Counted from the first letter of the stretch, positions 24,218-36,100 are shown. The stretch: DNA of 64,000 nt from Methanosarcina siciliae T4/M (GCF_000970085.1 NZ_CP009506.1:2108001-2172000), one strand, 5' to 3'. The notes: generated by a model not told the origin, from the letters alone. Made by a program: numbers and translations.

Positions 24218-27200
24218 TTATGAAATCGCTATCACTCCAGTATCATACGCACTTGTGATCCAGAGCGTTGAATTTGCTCTTACTTTGAAAGCTTTCCTGG
24301 ATGCCGCCTGTCCGGGTGGAATCGTCAGTTTTAGGGGCAAACTTACCGTACTATTTGCCGGGACATTTACTGTCTGATTATTCCACTCAAACCAATCTGA
24401 TGATATCTGATAACTGGCAGGCAGGCCGCCCATGATTACGTCAATACTAACTATGTCATCAAAATTCTGTATGCTCTTGATATTCACAGTGTAATCAATC
24501 GTTGTTCCCGATGTTGATGCGGTTGTAACCTTTGGAGAAATACCCACACCAAGGCTGCCTGTTGGAGCTACAACTTTGTAGTTTTCAGTAATTTCAACTG
24601 CGTTGCCGGCAGCGTCTTTTGCTGTTATCAGCATGGAATAATCGCCGATTGAAGAAGGAGCGGTTATGCTGCCCTGCCAGATGTTGTCTGTTTTTGCAAG
24701 CTGGACATCGCCTGCGGTTACTTCGGTAACTTCAATGTTATCAGTGGCATCCACAGTAACGTTTATCGTAGAACCAGCGGTTGTGGTGGCCGGGAACAGA
24801 ACTACCGACTCGATTACAGGTTTTTCAGTATCAGATACCAACTCTGCCAAAGTCGTCGCGGTTGAATTTACCCATGTTTCATTTATGTTTCCAGAAACAT
24901 CCACCGTGCGCGTACTTATGGTGTATTCTGTTTCGGGTTCGAGGCCGGTGGCGTTGAAGAATTTGGCGGAGGTGCTGGTCTGGAAGGCACCGTTGAGGTA
25001 GATTTCGGTGTGGGAGAAGTCGGGGTCGGAGGGGTTATTCCAGGTCCAGTTGATCCAGGTGGATTCGGAAGTGGATTGGAGATTGGTAATTGAAGATGGA
25101 GGATTGGTATCCAATTCCTTGATAATGATATATTTTATATCATTAATTAAAGAGGTCTCAGCTCCTCCAAGAGCATTACTGTGACTGAAAGACCCTTTAA
25201 ACTCAGTAAATTCTCCATCAAGGCTTGATGTCATTATCCAGTAAGCTTCTTTGCTTTCTCTGGGTGCCACGTCTCCAAAGTCTATCAGCAATGAATCGGT
25301 TTCAGGTCCGTCCACAAGTCCACTGCCAATGAGTTCAAAGGATACTAACAACCCTGCTTTATTTTCATATATCATGGGCTGACCGCTATCAAGTTTAAGG
25401 TTCTTTGCAGTGCCATAACCCACATTGTTGACAGTCAAAGTTAGGTTGAAAGGCTTGTCTGCTTTTACTGTATCAGGGATTGTGTAGGTCAGGTTCAGTA
25501 ACGGTTGAGGCATCACAGTGATGTTTTCTTCCGTACTGTTTGTGCTGAAAGGCACACCATTTACGGTATAGTTTATGAATGCCTGAACTGTGTAATCCTC
25601 GCCTAAGGGAGTAGTGCCCCCTGCATTTTTCTCGGGTACTAACAGCCAGTCTGCACTTACAACTGCTGAAGGACTCATAACTCCGTTGCCGTCGATAGAA
25701 TTGATGCCGTCTAAAGCCGTCAGGCTAACAAAGAATAGACCGGAGGCATTTTTTCCATTTTTGTCCTTTATCTTGAGGTTTACACTTACACTTTCGATGT
25801 TCTGGTCAGTTAATTTATTTGTTAGTTCAAGGCTGGCGGCAAACGCATCTCTTTCGAGAGTGGCTTTCTGCGGAATATATAACTTGACCCTCTCATGAAC
25901 TGTTTCTACCACTTTAGGAATATATTCTATAGTAATAGGTGAATAGCTTCCTCTGGGGGTACTATAGCTGTATTTGAAATAATCTACTATTGTACTGCTG
26001 ACCGAAGAGCCAACCGGACAGTTATACATATAGATAAAAACAGGAATCTCCGACGAGAGGTAAACTTCATGTGTTATGTCACTGTTTGGCTCAAAGGTCA
26101 GATAGTTGCCACCAATTCTGATGCTGTTCCGATATTCGTCACCGCCGCATGCAACATTGGTAGCTTTTAGATGATAGGGGATTGTGATAGAACTCTGGGG
26201 CTTGAGTTCGTCGACAAAGAATGTGTTCCCGGTTGGGAAAGTTATGTTTACCCCCTGTAGAGAGGACGAATCCACCGTTACATTGAAGATCGAAATAAGC
26301 CCCGGATTTGAAATCGTTATATAGCTGTCGGTTTCATATACCGGATCTGAGAAATTGACTCCGTATTTAATGTACATCGGGTCAGGAATCAACAGAGGTG
26401 GCGGTACATCGGTTTCGAAAGTAAGATTTAGTTTGATATCATAATCGTCTTCTATCTGTATTGGAGTTACGGTAAGCTTTACACCAAGAATATTCTTGGA
26501 GAGCACAGGTTCCGCAAGGGTCTGTATTCCAGGGGAAACAGTTGAGGAGCCACTTACGGGTGCATGGTCAGACGCCTTTATAAAATAATTATACGTGCCG
26601 ACGGAAATATTTTCGAAAAGGTAATATCCGTTTTCGTCTGCAGTCCCCTGGAATATCTCCGTAAGGACAGCCGGATTCTGGATTACAACCGAAGCTCCGG
26701 GGATATTCTGTCCAATATCATTTACAACATGGAACATCAGGTCACCCTTTTCGGAAGAAGTGACTGAGATTACCAGGTTTATGCTTACAGGCGGATGGTT
26801 ACTGCTTGAGATGGTAATTGTTTCCTGATATACTCCTACAGAAGTGTCGTTGCCTGGATTGAAGAAAACGTTGAAAGATTTATTCATGCCTGGAGAAATA
26901 TTCCCAAGGTTTGCAGAGCTTACAGAAACCCAATCAAGAGCTGGTTTCGAAATGTTAATATCATTCATTGATTTGTATCCGGCGTTGGTGATGTCGACTG
27001 TTTTTACCAGAATATTATTCGGATTCAATCCGACTACTATCGATGTTGGACTGACAATGGCAGCAGGGCTGGCATCTACAAGATAAACAAATAGTTTAGC
27101 TTCTTCAGAACTGCCTTCATCGGTAGTAATTCTGACTGTATAATTTGCCTGAGAGACATCCACATTTTCAGAACTGATTTTAATCTTGAATGACCCTTCA

Positions 27201-30200
27201 GCACCAGCAACAAGGGTTTCAGGAGGCATCTGTAATATTCGAGTTTCCACGCCAGATATTGTGTCCTCGTCAAGCTGTACAGTTACACCATGCAGATCTG
27301 TTTCTCCATAATTTCTTAGTGAAAACGTGATATTTTCGGATGAATTTTTAGACATCTCATACTCTATGATGCCTGAAGGGATCATGTAAAGCCCATACAT
27401 GTCAAAAGAAGTCTCTGCGCTTATCCAGAGTTTATTGGGTTTTACGCTAAGTTTGGCAGTGAAATTTCCGGCTTCACTATGCCCAGGGTTGAAATAATAT
27501 GAGATATATCCATCGGAATCTGTTACCAGACTGTAAGTTTGCGTATAACCTTTTAACTTTAGATTCAGGAGCGCCGGTGCGTTTACAACAGGGCTTCCAT
27601 CAATATATTGAGCCTTGCCTGTGATATGTACAGTCTCCTCTCTGTCATAAATAGGTTTGTCAGTTGAGATAGATACGTTGAAGTTTTCAGTAACGGATTC
27701 TGCACCGGTTGTCGCAGTCGCATTAACCCACGTTTCATTTAAGTTACCATTGATATCCGCCGTTCTCGTACTGAGCCTATAACCTGTTTCAGGCTGGAGG
27801 CCTGTAGCGTTGAAGTATTCAGCAGAGGTGTTGGTCTGGAAGGTACCGTTCAGGTAAATTTCGGTGTGATTGAAATCCGGGTCTGTGGGGTTAGTCCATG
27901 TCCAATTGATCCAGGTGGACCCGGTCGATGACTGAAGATTACTGATTGATTGAAGAGGAGGTACGCTATACATGACCGCAGTTATTGTAGCAAGTTTCGA
28001 ATCAGTACCGTTTGCATTGCTTACTGTCAGGTTAACCGTGTAGTTTCCTGCTGTAACATAAGTATGCATTGGGCTCTGCTGCGTCGAATTATCTCCGTCT
28101 CCAAAGTCCCAGCTCCATTCGGTTGCATTCTGTGACAGATCTGTGAACTGCACATCCAGTGGAGCATAACCTTCAGTGACATTGTTGCTGAAGTTTGCTA
28201 CAGGAAGTACAGGCTTTGAAGTCACATTTATGGTCATGGACTTTGAGTCTGAACCATTACCGTTGCTTGCAGTCAATACAACATTGAACAGTCCTGGGGA
28301 TGTAAATATGTGCTCTGGGTTTGCATCAGATACATTGCTGCTGCCGTCTCCGAAGTTCCAGTTCCATTGTGTTACATTCTTCGATAGGTATGTAAACTGC
28401 ACGGAAAGAGGAGCATAACCTTCACTGACATTGGCACTGAAGTTCGCTTCAGGGAGTACCGGCACAGGTTTTTTCAGAACAGTTATTGTAGCAAGTTTCG
28501 AATCATTACCGATTGCATTGCTTACTGTCAGGTTAACCGTGTAGTTTCCTACCGCAACATAAGTATGCATCGGGCCCTGCTGAGTTGAATTAACTCCGTC
28601 TCCAAAGTCCCAGTTCCATGCGGTTGCATTTAGAGAACTGTCCGAAAACTGCACAGAGAGGGGAACATAACCGTATGTAACGTTGCTGCTAAAGTTTGCA
28701 GATGGAGGTTGTTTTGGGATATTAGTAAACTTCTGGATGCGATGATTGTATGTATCGGCAACATATACATTACCCGAAGAATCTGCTGTAACACCAAATG
28801 GTTGAATTAACTGTCCGTCATTGCTGCCATAAGAACCCCATCCAGCAAGGAATGTTCCGTTGCTGTCAAACTTCTGGATGCGATGATTGTTTGTATCAGC
28901 AACATAAACATTACCCAAAGAATCTACAGCGATACCATATGGACGAGAAAATTGTCCGTCGCTACTGCCATAATAACCCCATCTGGTAATGAAGTTGCCG
29001 CTGTTGTCAAACTTCTGGATGCGATGATTGTACGTATCGGCAACATAAACATAACCCGAAGGATCTGCAGCAACACTATGTGGGTGATCAAATTGCCCAT
29101 TACCGCTGCCCAAATAACCCCATTCAGAAAGGAATGTGCCTTCGCTGTCAAATTTCTGAATGCGATTATTTTCCGTATCTGCAGCATAAACATTGCCTGA
29201 GGAATCTACGGCAACACCACACACATTATGAAGTTGTCCGTCATCGCTGCCATAAGAGCCCCATTTAGTTAGGAATGTGCCTTCGCTGTCAAACTTCTGA
29301 ATGCGGTGATTCCACATATCACCAACGTAAACGTTATCTGAAGAATCTACAGCAACACCATATGGAAGATCAAATTGTCCGTCACCGCTGCCATAAGAGC
29401 CCCATTTTGTTAGAAATGTGCCTTCGCTGTCAAATTTTTGAATTCGACGATTGATATAATCATCAACATAAACACCGCCAGAAGAATCTACAGCAACACT
29501 ATATGGAAGATTGAATTGTCCGTCGCCCCCGCCATAATAACCCCATTTTGAAACAAAAGTATAATTTTCGGTATGCTTAGGGAAAACAGTTATCGTAGCT
29601 GATTTCGAATCTGTACCGTTTGTGTTGCTTACTGTCAGTTTAACTGTATATTTTCCTACTGCAAAGTAAGTATGAATTGGGCTCTGTTGCGTTGAATTAA
29701 CTCCGTCTCCAAAGTCCCAGTTCCATGCGGTTGCATTTAGAGAACTGTCGTTAAACTGCACAGAAAGTGGAGCATAACCTTTAGTGACATTGGCTGTAAA
29801 ATTTGCAACAGGAAATATTGGCTGTACTAGTGCAGAAACATTTATAATAGCTGTTTTTGAAGAAGTTCCATTTGTATTGCTTACTGTCAGATTGGCAGTA
29901 TAAGTTCCTGCTGCAGAGTAAGTATGCATCGGACTCTGCTCGAATGAAGTATTTCCATCTCCAAAGTCCCAGTTCCACAAAGCTACATTTAACGAACTGT
30001 CATTAAACTGAACTGTAAGAGGTGCATAACCCTTACTGAGATTAGTACTAAAATTCGCTAAAGGAAGTTCAGGGATAGAATTAGTTACTGCCTCGTATTC
30101 GACAATATAGCCATGTACTGGACACTCTTGTGGAACATCATTCCACCTACTGTTGCCATGAAACTGAAGCGCATCTTCGGGATAACCATTCGGGAGATTT

Positions 30201-31732
30201 ATCGAGTAGCCTCCCCAATATGAGTTGCTGGGCCCACCATAATCCCAATTGGTATAAACCCACGGTTCACCAGTTACCCATTGCCAGCCGCCAGCAGGTT
30301 CTGAGCTGCCAGCTGGTTGGATGCCACCTAACCAATAGTCTGATAAGCCAAATTTGTCAACAATAAAGTCATTTTCATCCTGAGAAGTGATTGTAACCAG
30401 ATGTCCATTCATAACTGAGTAAGATAAAGATTGAGCTGTAGTATTTGCATCTCCCCAAGTAATGCCACCTGTCGCAGAGATCACATCATAGTAATGACCA
30501 TTTCCAGAATAGTAAACCGGAGTAGTAGTTAACAAACTTATCGTAGCAAGTTTTGAGTTAGTACCATTTGCATTGCTTGTAGTAAGGTTAACGGTATATG
30601 GCCCTGCTACAGAGTAAGTATGTATTGGACTCTGCTCATTTGAAGTGTTCCCATCTCCAAAGTCCCAGTTCCACCCGGTTGTATTTAGGGAACTGCCTAA
30701 AAATTGCACACAAAGGGGAGCATAACCCGATGTCACGTTAGTACTGAAGTTTGCAATAGGAAGTACTGGTTTTTCTAGGTTCGTTTTCAAAATAACTAAA
30801 CCATTATTCCAATCGGCTACGTAGGCGTAATTACCGGAAACTGCAACATCTTGAGCACCTCCGGCAGTATCGTAACTTTTCTCGAGAATTGGAGAAGAGG
30901 GATTACTTATATCAAAAATTAAAAGACCGTTACTCCAATCAGTCACATAGGCATAATTACCGGAAACTGAAATGCCGCGAGCATATCCTGCAGTATCATA
31001 ATTTCCCTCGATAATTAAAGAAGATGGATTGCCTACATCAAAAATTAAAAGACCATTATAGCCATTGGCTACATAAGCATAATTGCCTGAAACTGAAACA
31101 CCATCAGCATTTCCGGCAGTATCATAACTCCCGTTGAGAGTTGGAGAAGAGGGATTGCTTATATCAACAATCGCAAAACGATTATTATTAGCGGCTACAT
31201 AAGCGTAATTGCCGGAAACCGAAACACCTCTAGCCAATCCGACAGAATTGCAGCTTCCTTTTAGAAATGGAGAAGAGGGATTGCTGACGTCAACGATCAC
31301 AAGACCATTATTATAATCGGCTACATAGGCATAATTGCCGGAAACCGAAACACCGTAAGCATATCCAGCAGTATCATAACTCCCAGTAATAACTGGAGAA
31401 GATGGGTTGCCGATGTCAACAATCACAAGACCATTATAACCATCGGCTACGCAAGCATAATTGCCTGAAACTGAAACACCCTCAGAGTTTCCGGCAGTAC
31501 TGTAACTCCCTTTAATACTTGGAGAATAGGGGTTGCTGATATCAACGATCACAAGACCATTATTATAATCGGCTACATAGACGTAATTGCCTGAAACTGC
31601 AACGCCGCAAACGTTCCCGGCAAGATGTCCAACTTGCTCCATATCGACTTCAGGAGCGAGTGCTGTCCCTGTAATCGTTACCAGAAAAGCAACAAATATA
31701 AGTGAATAAATCAGTTGTCTATTTATTTCCAT
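24218..31732 (-). CDS. Giant secreted multidomain protein (LVIVD, C-type lectin, NHL, PKD)
   Basis: This encodes 2504 residues from ATG 31732 (GGGGTG 8 bp upstream). After a signal peptide (1-26, ending GTALA), residues 30-322 form seven LVIVD repeats, a seven-bladed propeller. Next come a PKD domain, a C-type-lectin-like domain (about 410-545, GHLVTITSQDENDFI and WRNDVPQ-like end), two PKD domains, six NHL repeats (about 720-1005), three PKD, and FN3. MG2-like (STDKPIYDREETVHITG), NEW3-like, a carboxypeptidase-regulatory-like domain, a long beta region, FN3 and Big-like modules follow. No membrane helix or sorting tail is present at the C-terminus (TGVIAIS). It is therefore exported and held by another partner, perhaps the adjoining PEF-CTERM protein. 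Adhesion or glycan binding is inferred. Confidence 0.9.
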   Translation of the reverse strand: MEINRQLIYSLIFVAFLVTITGTALAPEVDMEQVGHLAGNVCGVAVSGNYVYVADYNNGLVIVDISNPYSPSIKGSYSTAGNSEGVSVSGNYACVADGYNGLVIVDIGNPSSPVITGSYDTAGYAYGVSVSGNYAYVADYNNGLVIVDVSNPSSPFLKGSCNSVGLARGVSVSGNYAYVAANNNRFAIVDISNPSSPTLNGSYDTAGNADGVSVSGNYAYVANGYNGLLIFDVGNPSSLIIEGNYDTAGYARGISVSGNYAYVTDWSNGLLIFDISNPSSPILEKSYDTAGGAQDVAVSGNYAYVADWNNGLVILKTNLEKPVLPIANFSTNVTSGYAPLCVQFLGSSLNTTGWNWDFGDGNTSNEQSPIHTYSVAGPYTVNLTTSNANGTNSKLATISLLTTTPVYYSGNGHYYDVISATGGITWGDANTTAQSLSYSVMNGHLVTITSQDENDFIVDKFGLSDYWLGGIQPAGSSEPAGGWQWVTGEPWVYTNWDYGGPSNSYWGGYSINLPNGYPEDALQFHGNSRWNDVPQECPVHGYIVEYEAVTNSIPELPLANFSTNLSKGYAPLTVQFNDSSLNVALWNWDFGDGNTSFEQSPMHTYSAAGTYTANLTVSNTNGTSSKTAIINVSALVQPIFPVANFTANVTKGYAPLSVQFNDSSLNATAWNWDFGDGVNSTQQSPIHTYFAVGKYTVKLTVSNTNGTDSKSATITVFPKHTENYTFVSKWGYYGGGDGQFNLPYSVAVDSSGGVYVDDYINRRIQKFDSEGTFLTKWGSYGSGDGQFDLPYGVAVDSSDNVYVGDMWNHRIQKFDSEGTFLTKWGSYGSDDGQLHNVCGVAVDSSGNVYAADTENNRIQKFDSEGTFLSEWGYLGSGNGQFDHPHSVAADPSGYVYVADTYNHRIQKFDNSGNFITRWGYYGSSDGQFSRPYGIAVDSLGNVYVADTNNHRIQKFDSNGTFLAGWGSYGSNDGQLIQPFGVTADSSGNVYVADTYNHRIQKFTNIPKQPPSANFSSNVTYGYVPLSVQFSDSSLNATAWNWDFGDGVNSTQQGPMHTYVAVGNYTVNLTVSNAIGNDSKLATITVLKKPVPVLPEANFSANVSEGYAPLSVQFTYLSKNVTQWNWNFGDGSSNVSDANPEHIFTSPGLFNVVLTASNGNGSDSKSMTINVTSKPVLPVANFSNNVTEGYAPLDVQFTDLSQNATEWSWDFGDGDNSTQQSPMHTYVTAGNYTVNLTVSNANGTDSKLATITAVMYSVPPLQSISNLQSSTGSTWINWTWTNPTDPDFNHTEIYLNGTFQTNTSAEYFNATGLQPETGYRLSTRTADINGNLNETWVNATATTGAESVTENFNVSISTDKPIYDREETVHITGKAQYIDGSPVVNAPALLNLKLKGYTQTYSLVTDSDGYISYYFNPGHSEAGNFTAKLSVKPNKLWISAETSFDMYGLYMIPSGIIEYEMSKNSSENITFSLRNYGETDLHGVTVQLDEDTISGVETRILQMPPETLVAGAEGSFKIKISSENVDVSQANYTVRITTDEGSSEEAKLFVYLVDASPAAIVSPTSIVVGLNPNNILVKTVDITNAGYKSMNDINISKPALDWVSVSSANLGNISPGMNKSFNVFFNPGNDTSVGVYQETITISSSNHPPVSINLVISVTSSEKGDLMFHVVNDIGQNIPGASVVIQNPAVLTEIFQGTADENGYYLFENISVGTYNYFIKASDHAPVSGSSTVSPGIQTLAEPVLSKNILGVKLTVTPIQIEDDYDIKLNLTFETDVPPPLLIPDPMYIKYGVNFSDPVYETDSYITISNPGLISIFNVTVDSSSLQGVNITFPTGNTFFVDELKPQSSITIPYHLKATNVACGGDEYRNSIRIGGNYLTFEPNSDITHEVYLSSEIPVFIYMYNCPVGSSVSSTIVDYFKYSYSTPRGSYSPITIEYIPKVVETVHERVKLYIPQKATLERDAFAASLELTNKLTDQNIESVSVNLKIKDKNGKNASGLFFVSLTALDGINSIDGNGVMSPSAVVSADWLLVPEKNAGGTTPLGEDYTVQAFINYTVNGVPFSTNSTEENITVMPQPLLNLTYTIPDTVKADKPFNLTLTVNNVGYGTAKNLKLDSGQPMIYENKAGLLVSFELIGSGLVDGPETDSLLIDFGDVAPRESKEAYWIMTSSLDGEFTEFKGSFSHSNALGGAETSLINDIKYIIIKELDTNPPSSITNLQSTSESTWINWTWNNPSDPDFSHTEIYLNGAFQTSTSAKFFNATGLEPETEYTISTRTVDVSGNINETWVNSTATTLAELVSDTEKPVIESVVLFPATTTAGSTINVTVDATDNIEVTEVTAGDVQLAKTDNIWQGSITAPSSIGDYSMLITAKDAAGNAVEITENYKVVAPTGSLGVGISPKVTTASTSGTTIDYTVNIKSIQNFDDIVSIDVIMGGLPASYQISSDWFEWNNQTVNVPANSTVSLPLKLTIPPGQAASRKAFKVRANSTLWITSAYDTGVIAIS

Positions 31733-32213
31733 CGAACTACACCCCGTTCTTTACCCTTTAATTTTAAAGCTAAAGGAATGATTCAAATCTAAGATCAAGG
31801 AGTTTTGTTGCCAAGAATGGTTATTGGGGAAAATGTAACTATAGATCAATTCTCAAGCTGAAATTTAGAAGTTATATTTTCATCATTCCTAAATTAAACC
31901 CTTAATCACTGAAACTTTCGTATCTTCATGAGAGTAATTTTGCATAAGAATCCGCTTATTCTTCATTGCTTGACCTCATATGTGAGAGAAAAACTGATTT
32001 TCTCTCTTGACCCAAGACAAGTGAAAATTAAAAAAAGGCCAATGAAAAATAATAGCATAACTGCTGTACTTGTTAGATTATTTGTAGGTTAAATCCAATA
32101 AAATGAGTTTTGTCCTCACTTTTGGTATCAAACTGAACCAAAACTTTCCACAGAGTCAAATTTCCTTTCCGACCTCCTTTACATCCAATACTTTTCATGA
32201 ACGATTCCAACAG

Positions 32214-32236
32214 TATACATATAAAAAATATGTATA
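32214..32236. repeat. Conserved inverted repeat upstream of giant gene 1
   Basis: TATACATAT and ATATGTATA flank AAAAA, a perfect 9-bp dyad. The same sequence occurs at 48181-48203 ahead of giant gene 2 in a similar context. It may be an operator or paired TATA elements. Confidence 0.55.
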
Positions 32237-32479
32237 TATTCTGTAAAATATTGATAAATGTTTAGTAGACACCGATATTAATAAATCTTCTCTTTTTTTG
32301 CAAAAGTATGATAAAATATGATAAACACAGTAATATATGTAAACATAGTATGTGAAAATAAAGCATTATATGAATGTACAAATATGAAAAAAAGCTTATA
32401 AAAAACATAAACTACGGAGATATATCTAACTAGATAAAATCATTAAAAAAGGCGCAATAATTAATTTTCAGGTACTTCT

Positions 32480-32530
32480 ATAAAAAAGCACTCTCAAAAA
32501 AAATAAAAAATAAAAAAAGTCGCTTTAAAA
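32480..32530 (-). terminator. Terminator after PEF-CTERM gene 2
   Basis: Reading the minus strand after the stop, AGCTG lies before a T-rich loop and AAGCGACT, then long T tracts (complement of AAAAAAATAAAAAATAAAAA). The stem is imperfect, but the T tracts are typical of archaeal termination. Confidence 0.45.
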
Positions 32531-32571
32531 AACAGCTTTGCTCAGTGTTCTGTTACTCAATATTTACTGTT

Positions 32572-33114
32572 TTACGAATTTCCTTCCTTTCTCCTCGACG
32601 CCAAAAATACTATTCCAAGTGCTGAAATCACAGGCACTGCTATTGTTGGAAATTCTGGTATCTGTGTTACAGTCACTGTAATTGGAAAATCACTTGACTC
32701 AATTGACCCCAAAAATTCATCTGGTATTGTAGGGTCATATAAATCAGGTAGATACCCTTCTCCAAGTACTTTCATCTGATACTCTCCTGCAGGAGTTCCT
32801 TCTGGCACGGTTACTTCCAGAGTGACAGTTTTTTCCGGTGAACCCGGCCCTATCAGAAATAGGTTATCACCAAATTCTGTAGTCCAGCTTACAGGATTTC
32901 CAGCTGAATCAATAACTGAGAGATCAGCGAATTCATCTACAGTAAGAGAATCCATTGCAGTTAGAGTTACTGCATATGTGACAGTTCCTCCCGGTCCAAC
33001 TGTACTGGAGGTCGTTTCAACGTCTACATTAAAACCCGGATTTGCACTCGCAGTATTAATTGTCAGCAAGCTCAGGAGCAACACTAAACCAATTTTCATT
33101 TTGTTTGACCGCAT
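32572..33114 (-). CDS. Small PEF-CTERM surface protein 2
   Basis: I start this at ATG 33114 (AGGTGG 5 bp upstream), giving 180 residues. Signal peptide and first strands match PEF-CTERM protein 1 exactly over about 55 residues. The middle then differs (AMDSLTVDEFADLSV, SPEKTVTLEVTV), and the tail IPEFPTIAVPVISALGIVFL with ASRRKEGNS is again the archaeosortase signal. It begins 12 nt after the stop of giant gene 2 and is presumably translated with it. It should be surface-anchored. Copy-specific changes lie in the exposed middle part, possibly the region that meets the partner. Confidence 0.88.
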   Translation of the reverse strand: MRSNKMKIGLVLLLSLLTINTASANPGFNVDVETTSSTVGPGGTVTYAVTLTAMDSLTVDEFADLSVIDSAGNPVSWTTEFGDNLFLIGPGSPEKTVTLEVTVPEGTPAGEYQMKVLGEGYLPDLYDPTIPDEFLGSIESSDFPITVTVTQIPEFPTIAVPVISALGIVFLASRRKEGNS

Positions 33115-33125
33115 TTTTACCACCT

Positions 33126-36100
33126 TTATGAAATCGCTATCACTCCAGTATCATACGCACTTGTGATCCAGAGCGTTGAATTTGCTCTTACTTTGAAAGC
33201 TTTCCTGGATGCCGCCTGTCCGGGTGGAATCGTCAGTTTTAGGGGCAAACTTACCGTACTATTTGCCGGGACATTTACTGTCTGATTATTCCACTCAAAC
33301 CAATCTGATGATATCTGATAACTGGCAGGCAGGCCGTCCATGATTACGTCAATACTAACTATGTCATCAAAATTCTGTATGCTCTTGATATTCACAGTGT
33401 AATCAATCGTTGTTCCCGATGTTGATGCGGTTGTAACCTTTGGAGAAATACCTACACCAAGGCTGCCTGTTGGAGCTACAACTTTGTAGTTTTCAGTAAT
33501 TTCAGCTGCGTTGCCGGCAGCGTCTTTTGCTGTTATCAGCATGGAATAATCGCCGATTGAAGGAGGAGCAGTTATGCTTCCCTGCCAGATGTTGTCTGTT
33601 TTTGTAAGCTGGATTTCTCCTGCAGTTACTTCGGTAACTCCAACGTTGTCTGTTGCATCCACAGTGATATTTATCGTAGAACCAGCGGTTGTATTGGCCG
33701 GGAACAGAACTACCGATTGAATAACAGGTTTTTCAGTATCAGATGCCAATTCTGCTGATGTTGTTGCGGTTGAATTGACCCATGTCTCATTTTTGTTTCC
33801 GGAAACGTCTACCGTGCGCGTACTTATGGTGTATTCTGTTTCGGGTTCGAGGCCGGTGGCGTTGAAGAATTCGGCAGAGGTGTTGGTCTGGAAGATGTTG
33901 TTAAGGTAAATTTCAGTGTGGTTGAAATCGGGGTTGTGGGGATTAGTCCAGGTGAAGTTGATCCAAGTTGTGTCGGTGGTGGATTGGAGGTTAGTAATGT
34001 TGGCAGGCGGTAAATAATCGGGCGTTAGAGCGGCATATGAAGTAGAATTATCCCAGGCAACATTACCTGATTCATCTACAGCAGATACATTTACAGAATG
34101 AGTACCTTCAAGTGCTGTAATGCTCCCGTTCCAGATACTTCCACCCTGATTGAGCAGTGGAATATCATTTACTTTTACACCACTGACTCCAACATTATCC
34201 GTAACATTGACTGTAACATTAATTGTAGAATCGGTTGTGGTACTGATCGGGAATATTACTACTGATTCAATTGCAGGTGGAATAATGTCTGGCAGAGAAA
34301 GAGTCTTTGCAGTTGCATTAACCCATATCTCGTTTACATTTCCATTGCTGTCCACTGTGCGTGTACCGATAGTATAATTTGTATCCGGTTGAAGGCCAGT
34401 AGCGTTGAAGTATTCTACAGAGATGTTGGTCTGGAAGGTGCCGTTCAGGTAGATTTCAGTGTGGTTGAAGTTGGGATCTGAGGGATTCTGCCATGTCCAG
34501 TTGATCCAGGTATTGCCTGTTGTGGATTGTAGATTAGTGATACTCGAGGGTAGAGTCATATTTTGTTCTAAAACGATTTGAGGTATTGTATTAAGCCCCT
34601 CACCAATAGTTACTTCCCCATTATAATCTGAATAACCTAGGTGGGATGCTGTTAAGGAATAGTTTCCTATGGGTATACCAACAAATGTGTAGCTTCCATC
34701 AGGTATTGTAGTTGTACTGTAGTTGCCCAACTTCACTTCAGTTCCATTGTTATTATATTGGTTTTGTAAAAGTATAGTGCCTGAAACATCACCAGCATCA
34801 ATATAGATATAACTTGTAAAAATGCTCATATTGGCACTGGTTCCTTGCCAAATTCCCTTCATGATGGAAATCCCAGGGTTAATTTCAGGTGAAGCCACAA
34901 TGTTTATTTCTTGCGTTTCATTTGATTCCAAAGTAACTATTGTTGTTGAGTTATATACTTGATCACCGTCGAGATTTTCCATTTCTAAAAAAATACTTCC
35001 TGCATATGGCGAGTCATTCAAGAGATTAGTGATCTTGAAGGGTACGTTTATATTTTCTCCAACTGAAGCATTGGTTGGTGGGTATGCACTAATATCTATA
35101 GGGAATTCTGTTGTAAAGTTGTTTGAATTAGATAGGAAGTTAATTGTTTTATCATTAACAGGATCGTAGATATTCAGCTCTGTTTGAGGTAGTTCGACCA
35201 TGACTCCAGGTTCACCATTTGATATAAACGTCACAACTATCTGACGATATTCATATGGTTCAAGATACAAATTCCAGTTGATGACATTTCCTTCTATCGT
35301 TCCATTAGCTGCATCTATTATTTCTATTTCAGGAGTGATTTCCTGGCTAAAATTGCAAGAGATTGGAGTTTTGAATGGGTTTTCGATCCAGATTACGAGC
35401 GTATTCTCTTTATTGTTGATTTGATTAACTACACAAGTCTTAATTGGATACTCAAGCATTTCTGCTTTATCAATCTCTTCTTGAGATACTATGGAATCAC
35501 TTGATGTTGCTATTTTTGTAGTTCCAAAAATAGTATTATCACTACCAACAAAATAAGTTCCAGTTTCAGTTTCTCCAAATAAATTAAAATTGATTTGAGT
35601 ATATGGTCTCTCACCAACTTCATCTTGCAAATAGTATATCCTAATTGTATTGCTTCTATCTACGCCACCTTTAATTTGTAATGATTCAGAAATAGTTACA
35701 GGTGTCCAGCTGACTCCATCAAATACTTGAACATCATTACTTTTAATTCCGAAAAACCATGACTGATAATCTGCTATCAATTGATAATTAGTATCAAATT
35801 TACCACTGTTCTGAATTTTAACATCAGAATATGCAGTATGTGTGAATAAATAATTATTTTCGCCCCAGAGTTTATAGTCACCTAAAGCCACATTTTCAAT
35901 GTCTGTTATTTTACCCTCAGCAATCTGAGGAGGTACTCGATTTTCTATATTTTTTAATCCTTGGTTTGTATTGTCGTATACACGATATGCTTCCATGTAT
36001 GAATTGAGATCTATCACAGTAGCAAGATCAAACATAAAATTATCTTGTTCAATATTAAAATCATTAATGATTAGTTCTGGAACAGTGGTCACTGCTCCAA

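Larger units (their letters stand above)
31733..32571. promoter_or_regulatory. Long upstream region of giant gene 1
   Basis: This AT-rich region is not coding. Its outer part (about 32188-32530) is homologous to the region at 48165-48500 upstream of giant gene 2, including a perfect 9-bp inverted repeat at 32214-32236. The end near 32571 carries the T-rich terminator of PEF-CTERM gene 2. Confidence 0.55.
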
